This document shows, in pieces, positions 13,449 to 19,172 of a stretch of 20,854 nt of DNA. The notes beneath the pieces were generated by a model, which saw only the letters and a program-made list of their open reading frames with translations, did no database searches and was not told the DNA's origin. The position numbers and the translations under genes were made by a program. Location of the stretch: IMG/VR virus record IMGVR_UViG_3300028557_000226, positions 1 through 20,854 of that record, one strand, 5' to 3'. Position 1 is the first letter of the stretch. The number at the start of each line of letters is the position of its first letter. The stretch comes from a virus.

Positions 13449-14945
13449 TTAGAAGTAGACGCTCTGTGTGGCAGGTGTGAAGGCTTCGCCTAGACCAACG
13501 CAAAGAATTACGTGGTAGTACAGGTTTGCCCCGAATATATTATCAACAACACCATACCGAGTCATCAATCCAACGCGAGGCGAGAAGTCGTTAGGACCAA
13601 TCGTGCGTTGAACGAGAACTGGGATGTATGGGCAGTAGATAATTCCGGTATCATAATACTCCGGCCCTTTGTAGCCGAGTAGTGCATACTCGACACGTTT
13701 AGAACGCTGCGGGTTTGTGTAAGAACCTGGATATGCTCCGAGGTTCTCAGCCTGCGCGTCTGTGCGGGTATCACGATACACGTTGAACCGACCACCGAGA
13801 TTACCAACCTTAGCAACGCCAACAGGTTGAGTGTTGACATTACCTTGGACGGGAACCCACTGGAACTCAGGAAGCATTTCCAAGATTGCGCAAATGCGAG
13901 GTGTGGCAACAATAAAGTTGGCAGCACCACGACGATTACGAACCGCAATACGGTTTGCTTCAATGATGAGTCTCTGGTAGAAGTCGCGATTTCTCTCGAC
14001 CAGCCAGCGACCATCTGCAGAAGCAGGGGACCATACGGAATATCCGGAGCCGTATCCAGCATTGAGTGCAACCTGAACCATACGAATGATCATCTCACGG
14101 TCGATTTCTGCCTGTAGCTCATAGCTCATAGCATTGGTCAACTCTGTGTCGATGTCGATACCATTCATATTCTTCAAGTCTTGTTCAAGCTCTACGGACC
14201 AGCGAGCGGCGAGCCTACGTGTTCCTGCTTCGACTGCAGTTTTCTCGAAAGAAACTTCAATCTGGGGAATCTTACCGGTAAGTTCGAATTGGCTCAGAAT
14301 CTGGGCAACACCCTGATCCGTTCCCAACATGTTGAACACATTGGAATAGGGTTGAGTTGGTGCAGCACCAGACAACTGAGAAGACGAAGTGCCTGTATAC
14401 CTTGTGTCAAGGAGCTGATAACCAAGTTCAGCACCGTTAGCAAGGGATTGAGGCTGGGCAAGAGCGCCATTAGCATTGGTTCCGCTACCGTCCACGCCAT
14501 CGTTACCAAGCTGTTTAGCAAGGTACTTGTAGCGCAGAGCAAAAGCAAGACCAACTGGACCACTCATAGGTTGTACGCCTACGATCTCGTTGGTGATTAG
14601 TTCGGGGAATGTACGACGAATCATCGGGATCAGAATCTTGGGCAGACGAGCATCACCGGTGGCATAAGAATCACGCGAGGTGATCTGACCAGGGGGATTG
14701 AACGCTGCACCAATGCTAGCTCCAGAACCGAAAACACCACCGTTACCGGCGGAATTGTCTTCGTTAACTTGGCACCATTGCTCTTGGTTTTCCAAAAGCA
14801 TGGCGGTGTTAAGACGGGTATGATCGTCTTCGATTGCCCGGACAGAATCCGAGGTATAATCGAGAACGGGTGCCCATTTTTCTAGAAGAGTCTTAGCACG
14901 ACTCTGATTGATGTAACTCGTGGGAGGAGCGATACGCTTACTCAT
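13449..14945 (-). CDS. Major capsid protein, T4 gp23-like
   Basis: The 498-residue product matches T4 gp23 in layout. The N-terminus has a helical LLEKWAPVLD (T4: LLNKWKPLLE) and a LENQEQW block. The signature region then follows: PKILIPMIRRTFPELITNEI and VGVQPMSGPVGLAFALRYKY (T4: VRRAIPNLIAFDICGVQPMNSPTGQVFALR). The C-terminal part includes YCPYIPVLVQRTIGPNDFSP and RYGVVDN. It forms the capsid shell after cleavage of an N-terminal propeptide by the prohead protease. Candidate cut sites of the hydrophobic-x-Glu type are Glu52 and Glu62, by analogy only. It has the best Shine-Dalgarno sequence in the window and ends at a strong terminator, and its base composition is less AT-rich than its neighbours, as expected for a highly expressed gene. 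It follows the scaffold gene directly. Confidence 0.95.
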   Translation of the reverse strand: MSKRIAPPTSYINQSRAKTLLEKWAPVLDYTSDSVRAIEDDHTRLNTAMLLENQEQWCQVNEDNSAGNGGVFGSGASIGAAFNPPGQITSRDSYATGDARLPKILIPMIRRTFPELITNEIVGVQPMSGPVGLAFALRYKYLAKQLGNDGVDGSGTNANGALAQPQSLANGAELGYQLLDTRYTGTSSSQLSGAAPTQPYSNVFNMLGTDQGVAQILSQFELTGKIPQIEVSFEKTAVEAGTRRLAARWSVELEQDLKNMNGIDIDTELTNAMSYELQAEIDREMIIRMVQVALNAGYGSGYSVWSPASADGRWLVERNRDFYQRLIIEANRIAVRNRRGAANFIVATPRICAILEMLPEFQWVPVQGNVNTQPVGVAKVGNLGGRFNVYRDTRTDAQAENLGAYPGSYTNPQRSKRVEYALLGYKGPEYYDTGIIYCPYIPVLVQRTIGPNDFSPRVGLMTRYGVVDNIFGANLYYHVILCVGLGEAFTPATQSVYF

Positions 14946-14954
14946 TTATTACAT

Positions 14955-14961
14955 TCTCCTT
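14955..14961 (-). promoter_or_regulatory. Shine-Dalgarno sequence AAGGAGA of the major capsid gene
   Basis: AAGGAGA lies 9 nt before the capsid ATG at 14945. It is the only strong Shine-Dalgarno match found near a start in the window. TTATAAAG directly upstream could be a weak late octamer. Confidence 0.7.
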
Positions 14962-15004
14962 TATAAAAAATCGACCAGTGACAAGAATGCCACCATATAA
15001 TCTC

Positions 15005-15016
15005 AGGTTTAAACCT
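15005..15016. other. 12-bp perfect palindrome in the scaffold-capsid intergenic gap
   Basis: AGGTTTAAACCT lies just after the scaffold stop. It could be a protein-binding site or a weak mRNA structure; no U-tract follows, so a terminator is unlikely. Confidence 0.35.
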
Positions 15017-15022
15017 CAGAAA

Positions 15023-15901
15023 TTACCAACGACCAAGCTCGTTGAGATAACTTGAAGTGGATGAGTCGGCTTCAGAAGCAGGCTTTTCAGAAGCTGCTTC
15101 CTCTACAACGACACGATCAACTGTTTCAGTTTGCTCTATAGCTTCGTCGCGAATTGTTGAAAGACGCTCCTCTTCAGTTTTATTAAAGAGTTTAAGAGTA
15201 TAGTCGAAGTTTTCCTTGATGAACTCAACGTCCTTATTGCCAAGAAGCTTTTGGATATACTTCTTCTTGTTTTCAGGAAGCTCACGTGTCTTCTGTTCAA
15301 GAAGAAATGATGCTTGTGATTTGTTGAGTTCTTTTTCAAGAACTACTCCGCGCTCTTTTGCGCTTTCAAGCTCTTTACGAGCTTCATCTAATTGTTTCTT
15401 TCCGTCCATTACGGCTTCACGAATGCTTTCTTGGGCAGTCGCGGCATCAATGGCGAGAAGATTGCGAACCTTTCCGAGAATATCAACAGCACGGCGATTA
15501 GCCACTGCTTTTTTGATGTCTTCGGTAGGAACAACTTCATCAAGATAAGCTTCCAAATAGGTGCTGATATCATTGACGGTTTCATTTTTGAAATTCTTGG
15601 CTTCGCTGTTAAGAGCTTTTGTATATTTTTCAACAATAGATTTCAGCTTTCCGCTATGATTTTCATCGATAGCAGCAACAACTTTATTCAGCTTGGCAAC
15701 ATGATCTTTATCGATTGCTTCAACAAGAGATTCTAGCTTTTTGCTGTGATCTTCGTCTTGTTCAGCAAGAGCTTTTTCAACGTGTATTTTAACTTTTTCG
15801 TTAACAGAAGCTTCGAATGATTGTTGTATTTCATTCAAAGTTTGTTCGCTAAGAATATCCTTTGTGGCTTCTTTAAGTACATCAACAACGTTTTTGCTCA
15901 T
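15023..15901 (-). CDS. Prohead core scaffolding protein, gp22-like
   Basis: The 292-residue product is almost entirely charged helix and sits between the prohead protease and the capsid gene, exactly where T4 has gene 22. It starts with helices (VVDVLKEATKDILSEQTLNEI), then three tandem 15-residue repeats (49-93), a conserved-looking stretch (ISTYLEAYLDEVVPTEDIKK), and a long coiled coil at about 165-210 (QLDEARKELESAKERGVVLE). The acidic, Ser-rich tail ends in SYLNELGRW. Scaffold proteins of this class fill the prohead core, guide shell assembly and are degraded by the gp21-type protease. Sequence similarity to T4 gp22 is hard to see by eye, so the call rests on position, length and composition. 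AATAAATA copies lie just before the ATG. Confidence 0.8.
   Translation of the reverse strand: MSKNVVDVLKEATKDILSEQTLNEIQQSFEASVNEKVKIHVEKALAEQDEDHSKKLESLVEAIDKDHVAKLNKVVAAIDENHSGKLKSIVEKYTKALNSEAKNFKNETVNDISTYLEAYLDEVVPTEDIKKAVANRRAVDILGKVRNLLAIDAATAQESIREAVMDGKKQLDEARKELESAKERGVVLEKELNKSQASFLLEQKTRELPENKKKYIQKLLGNKDVEFIKENFDYTLKLFNKTEEERLSTIRDEAIEQTETVDRVVVEEAASEKPASEADSSTSSYLNELGRW
15623..15757 (-). repeat. Three tandem 15-residue repeats in the scaffold protein
   Basis: Residues 49-63 DEDHSKKLESLVEAI, 64-78 DKDHVAKLNKVVAAI and 79-93 DENHSGKLKSIVEKY are in exact 15-residue (45-nt) register. DxxH, KL and V at fixed positions are kept. They extend one amphipathic helix. Confidence 0.8.
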
Positions 15902-15906
15902 ATATT

Positions 15907-15914
15907 TATTTATT
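15907..15914 (-). promoter_or_regulatory. Late-promoter-like AATAAATA run before the scaffold gene
   Basis: Three overlapping 4-nt-shifted copies of AATAAATA occupy 15903-15918. The middle copy ends 5 nt before the ATG at 15901, in line with the other genes, so it is the best candidate. Confidence 0.45.
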
Positions 15915-15932
15915 TATTTTGTCCTAATTTTT

Positions 15933-16082
15933 TTATTTTTTTAAGTGCTTAACTGCGTTTTGTATACGATTTTGTAATTTAATGTCCATCACAGAATTAA
16001 GAGCTTTTTTAGCATTATTATAATCTTTTTCAGTAAGACATTTAAGAAAATTGTTGATAAGTGACTTTTGAATATTGTACAT
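15933..16082 (-). CDS. Small protein between protease and scaffold genes (49 aa)
   Basis: A 49-residue frame runs from ATG 16082 to TAA 15933: two amphipathic helices (MYNIQKSLINNFLKCLTEKD and NNAKKALNSVMDIKLQNRI) and a basic end (AVKHLKK). A GCTAAATA octamer ends 8 nt before the ATG, overlapping the protease stop region, so it has the same start signal as its neighbours. In T4 the small prohead core proteins gp67 and gp68 are encoded beside gene 21, so a small core component is a reasonable guess from position. Sequence similarity cannot be claimed. It fills the otherwise empty 190-nt gap between the protease and scaffold genes. Confidence 0.65.
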   Translation of the reverse strand: MYNIQKSLINNFLKCLTEKDYNNAKKALNSVMDIKLQNRIQNAVKHLKK

Positions 16083-16090
16083 TGTCTTTA

Positions 16091-16098
16091 TATTTAGC
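16091..16098 (-). promoter_or_regulatory. Late-promoter-like GCTAAATA before the 49-aa gene
   Basis: The octamer ends 8 nt before ATG 16082 and overlaps the last codons and stop of the protease gene. Confidence 0.4.
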
Positions 16099-16774
16099 TT
16101 TTTGAGCTTAGTTTTCTAAAGAAAAGAACCACCTGTTCTTTCAAAAATGATTCAACATCATGCCGGGGAAGATTGCGAAGAGCATCAGAAAAACTGTCAT
16201 AAATCTCCTCATAATGTCCACTTTCTTTAAGAACGAATTGTTTACTTTCCAAAATTCCGTCAACAAAAGCTTTGGGGAACGACGGATCAGCAACACAATC
16301 AATAGCAACCAAACGAAAATCTGAAACTTTGTTAACTCCATTTGAACTTTCTGAAAGTTTACCCAAGGCACGGCTACTCATTCCTACCTTAACACCATCT
16401 TGAATTAAACTCTTAACAATCATTCCCATAGGAGTGCTAAGAACTTTACTTTTACCAAAAAACACATTTCCGTCCTGACGAAGTTCAGTGACCATGTGAC
16501 AAACCCGTTCCAAATTAACTTCAGGAGTTTGAGGATGATTCAATTCACCCATGCTACGATGATTCTTGATCATTTCTCCAGTATAGCGATTAACTTCTTT
16601 TGCCATTTCTTCCAGATTATAAATTCTACGATTACGATTGGCTTGTTCTGCCATCATGTAAGGACCTTTGATGAAAAGAGTGGCAGGTTGATTGGGATTT
16701 TTTTCTTCTAACACATATTCGAAATCTTCATTAGAAGCAGGCTTTTCTACAATAAGTTTTAATCCATCGTTCAT
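16094..16774 (-). CDS. Prohead maturation protease, T4 gp21-like
   Basis: The 226-residue product carries the hallmarks of the gp21 / S80 prohead serine protease family: GELNHPQTPEVNLERVCHMV with His80, and GVKVGMSSRALGKL with the probable nucleophile at Ser133 or Ser134. A later VAIDCVADPSF block may carry the third active residue. The N-terminal region (FIKGPYMMAEQANRNRRIYN) matches the usual 'NRNxRxY' segment of these proteases. It would cleave the scaffold, the capsid propeptide and itself inside the prohead. Its place before the scaffold and capsid genes matches T4. An exact TATAAATA ends 7 nt before the ATG, inside the end of the upstream nuclease gene. The length is close to T4 gp21. 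Confidence 0.92.
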   Translation of the reverse strand: MNDGLKLIVEKPASNEDFEYVLEEKNPNQPATLFIKGPYMMAEQANRNRRIYNLEEMAKEVNRYTGEMIKNHRSMGELNHPQTPEVNLERVCHMVTELRQDGNVFFGKSKVLSTPMGMIVKSLIQDGVKVGMSSRALGKLSESSNGVNKVSDFRLVAIDCVADPSFPKAFVDGILESKQFVLKESGHYEEIYDSFSDALRNLPRHDVESFLKEQVVLFFRKLSSKS

Positions 16775-16776
16775 GT

Positions 16777-17271
16777 TTAATTATTTATATATTTTATCTT
16801 TTTTTTCGAGTTATTTATTTTTAAATCTTTTTCAGTAAGGATAATAAACTGCATATCATGGGTTTTTGCAAAAAATTTGGCTGCTTCCCATTTTGCACAA
16901 TTTGTTACATAAGTCATTTGTTCATAGAGGATTGTGGATTTTCTACACTTGCTGTTTGTAAAATATGGTTTTTGTGTTTGTTTTTCTGGTTTTATTTCTA
17001 CAAGATATTTTTTGTAAACATCTCCTTCTTTTATTACCATGTTAAGATCCACATGATATAACCTGGTTGTTTTTGAGAATGGATGAAAATAAGGAATCTT
17101 TATGCTTTCACTTGCCCAGCGTGAAACATTTGGATTATCATCACAAAAACGAAAAAATTTCAATTCATAGGATGATCTGTAAATGATAGGTTTTTTTCCA
17201 ACATATTTTTTTTCATTTTTAGGACTGAAAACTCCCTGTATGAACCGGGAATTTTTTTGAAGAGGTATCAT
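16777..17271 (-). CDS. Head-completion nuclease, T4 gp4/TnsA-like
   Basis: The 164-residue product has the pattern of the T4 gp4-type head-completion proteins, which have a TnsA-like PD-(D/E)xK nuclease fold. Seen are YRSSYELKFFRFCDDNPNVSRWASESIKIPY (31-61, Glu36), the strand RLYHVDLNM with Asp75, and LVEIKPEKQT with Glu92 and Lys94. YRSSxELKF...W.SE..xIPY is the part most typical of these phage proteins. In T4, gp4 acts after DNA packaging to prepare the full head for tail joining. The start ATG lies 5 nt after the stop of the upstream gene with no octamer or Shine-Dalgarno sequence, so translation is probably coupled. The basic tail carries the promoter of the next gene. Confidence 0.8.
   Translation of the reverse strand: MIPLQKNSRFIQGVFSPKNEKKYVGKKPIIYRSSYELKFFRFCDDNPNVSRWASESIKIPYFHPFSKTTRLYHVDLNMVIKEGDVYKKYLVEIKPEKQTQKPYFTNSKCRKSTILYEQMTYVTNCAKWEAAKFFAKTHDMQFIILTEKDLKINNSKKKIKYINN
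16782..16789 (-). promoter_or_regulatory. Late promoter TATAAATA before the prohead protease gene
   Basis: An exact T4 late octamer that ends 7 nt before ATG 16774 and lies within the codons for the last residues (YINN) of the upstream gene. It could start a transcript for protease, small protein, scaffold and capsid. Confidence 0.6.
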
Positions 17272-17276
17272 TAAAA

Positions 17277-18293
17277 TTACCCAACCATGAAAGTTACCGG
17301 ACTGGCATCCCCTAGTCCTGGAGCTGATCCTTCGTACAATCTCTTTTCTAGTTCTTCTTTTTCACGCAATCCTTGAGACAACATATCGTTATAATTGATC
17401 TGTCCACCCCCGAAAAGATTGACGGAAGTGTATTTTCCACGAACATGACCCACGGCAATTTTTGTTAAAGCCAATGCATATTGTTGAATCCACTGTTCTT
17501 GTATCAATTGATAAACTGGACGTTCAACAAAACATGAAATTATACCATAAAATCTGGAACCAGATCCTGGAGTACGGGGTGGTGGATACATTTGCAGGTA
17601 CTGTGTACGTTCATCGAATTTAACTGAACGACGAATGGCCAAAAGTTTTTCTCGCATTTCTAACCAATCTTTAAGAATATACCAGCTGATTAAATCAAAT
17701 CCATAATTTCCCATGGCATAACTAAAATAAGTTTGTTGAGCAAGAGTTTGTTCAATGGTGAACAATGTGTTTACTCCGTTATTGCTACCTTCCTCAAATT
17801 CACGAATATCAATAACTTTTCTATAATCACCAATAAGATAATCATAGCTGTTTAAAATAGAAAGTTGATCCGGAAGATTTCCTTTGGGATCATCTTCTGA
17901 AACTTGAAATGCCATGGGATTTGTTGGATCGCCAATGACCATATTTCCAATATTATACATGCTATTGATTTCAGTATTGCGAACATCAACTCGAAAATTA
18001 AAATCCCGAGTAAGACTAAAAAGAGTGTCTAATCTAACACCTTTTCCATCTTCATAAAGATTACTGTCAAACACAAGATATTCTTCTGTATAACCTGCAA
18101 ATTTGCTAAACATTTCTAAAGCAATGCTAATATTCTCATACAATTGATCCTGATGAATTTCAACATTAACAAGAGGAGCGCCCAATTGACGGCTGATACG
18201 AATACCCAGATCATTGAAAGCTTTGATACGACTATTCAAATTGGTACTGTAAAAAGTACTCACGCTTTCTGTGACTGTGCAACTCAGGCTCAT
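17277..18293 (-). CDS. Virion structural protein, probable neck/connector (gp13-like, tentative)
   Basis: The 338-residue product is a soluble mixed alpha/beta protein. Its N-terminal third (RISRQLGAPLVNVEIHQDQL, then YENISIALEMFSKFAGYTEEYL) resembles the helical start of phage neck and head-tail connector proteins. The C-terminal third (LALTKIAVGHVRGKYTSVNL, FGGGQINYNDML, REKEELEKRL) contains the helix-plus-glycine stretch I associate with T4-like neck proteins of the gp13 kind. The match is from memory and not decisive. It overlaps the upstream fibre-like gene by 4 nt (ATGA) and precedes the head-completion nuclease by 5 nt, so all three probably act in head-tail joining or neck/whisker assembly. 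A baseplate wedge component is an alternative. Confidence 0.55.
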   Translation of the reverse strand: MSLSCTVTESVSTFYSTNLNSRIKAFNDLGIRISRQLGAPLVNVEIHQDQLYENISIALEMFSKFAGYTEEYLVFDSNLYEDGKGVRLDTLFSLTRDFNFRVDVRNTEINSMYNIGNMVIGDPTNPMAFQVSEDDPKGNLPDQLSILNSYDYLIGDYRKVIDIREFEEGSNNGVNTLFTIEQTLAQQTYFSYAMGNYGFDLISWYILKDWLEMREKLLAIRRSVKFDERTQYLQMYPPPRTPGSGSRFYGIISCFVERPVYQLIQEQWIQQYALALTKIAVGHVRGKYTSVNLFGGGQINYNDMLSQGLREKEELEKRLYEGSAPGLGDASPVTFMVG

Positions 18294-19156
18294 AGTGTGC
18301 TGCTTATGGAAACAAAAACGGTTCCTTTGTTTGCGGTTAGACCTTCCAATAATGCATAAATTGTATTGATACGTTCATTCAAAGCAGAAATTGCACTTTG
18401 TACTGTTGTTGCAAGAAGCTGTAATGGTTCTATTCTTGCTGAAAAATAATCTGTGTTTGTAATCGGAGTAAATGCAATTGCTGATGCGACACCCCCTGAA
18501 AGATAAGCTGAACTATTGTTTATTAAATTTGTATATGCATCATATCCAAGATTCCAATTACCACTAGTTGATTTTGTTGTATTGTAAACACTGTTCCATT
18601 GATTGCTGTTTCCGCCCTGAACAGTTATTGTATCGTTGGAACTGATTGCTCCGTTTACTGTAAATTCAACTGTGGGAAAACTTGTGTTTATGCCTACTTT
18701 TCCAAGAGATGCTGTTGTAAGACCATTTCCCACGTGAAGAACTTCGATTCCATCCAAATCATAGAAACTGGCAATATCATAAATTCCTGGAGCTTGTGCA
18801 ACATAAAGTGCAGGTCCTATTCCATTATTGATTACACTAAGAGCACTTGTGGTTGTGAATATAGTATTCCTAAATACGGAATTGCCAAGTGCAGTTAAAC
18901 TTCCTAAAATTGTTATATTTTTCTGAAAAATGTTGTCTGTATCTAAACGAGCAAAATTGGCACTATTTGTTTTAAGATATGTATAAGCATTATACCATTG
19001 ATAACTATTACCTTCTAAAACCGTATGGAAAATTCCTTTAAACGGTGCTGATGGTGCAGCAACAGGATCTGTGCCACTTTCTAATACGCCAGCTGTGGGA
19101 TCAGTATGGTGTGTTGATCTGTGCAGTTTTCCATGAAAAGGGTAATTTCCGGCCAT
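18290..19156 (-). CDS. Fibre-like virion protein (288 aa)
   Basis: The 288-residue product has the N/S/T/G-rich, beta-repeat composition of phage fibres. It begins with GNYPFHGKLHRSTHHTDPTAG. Two related segments are seen: EGNSYQWYNAYTYLKTNSANF (about 48-68) and GGNSNQWNSVYNTTKSTSGNW (about 181-201). This WxxxYxxxxxxSxxW repeat is common in T4-like fibre proteins. A central VGINTSFPTVEFTVNGAISSNDTI stretch looks like the 'head-fibre' repeat that often precedes chaperone or tip domains. The C-terminus is a helix (SAISALNERINTIYALLEGL) that could trimerise. It is co-translated with the putative neck protein, so a collar fibre or whisker role is plausible. An ATTAAATA octamer ends 5 nt before the ATG. 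Confidence 0.65.
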   Translation of the reverse strand: MAGNYPFHGKLHRSTHHTDPTAGVLESGTDPVAAPSAPFKGIFHTVLEGNSYQWYNAYTYLKTNSANFARLDTDNIFQKNITILGSLTALGNSVFRNTIFTTTSALSVINNGIGPALYVAQAPGIYDIASFYDLDGIEVLHVGNGLTTASLGKVGINTSFPTVEFTVNGAISSNDTITVQGGNSNQWNSVYNTTKSTSGNWNLGYDAYTNLINNSSAYLSGGVASAIAFTPITNTDYFSARIEPLQLLATTVQSAISALNERINTIYALLEGLTANKGTVFVSISSTL

Positions 19157-19161
19157 ATAAT

Positions 19162-19169
19162 TATTTAAT
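19162..19169 (-). promoter_or_regulatory. Late-promoter-like ATTAAATA before the 288-aa fibre gene
   Basis: The octamer keeps TAAATA and ends 5 nt before ATG 19156. It would start transcription of the fibre, neck and nuclease genes. Confidence 0.45.
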
Positions 19170-19172
19170 AAA

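Noticed and set aside
14181-14600. 139-codon open frame on the plus strand inside the capsid gene
   Set aside because: It runs antisense to the strongly supported gp23-like gene, has no start signal and its protein looks like a frame shadow (Ser/Cys/Arg-rich, no domain).
15216-15548. 110-codon plus-strand frame inside the scaffold gene
   Set aside because: It mirrors the helical repeat-like codons of the scaffold gene and shows Ser/Arg-rich shadow composition.
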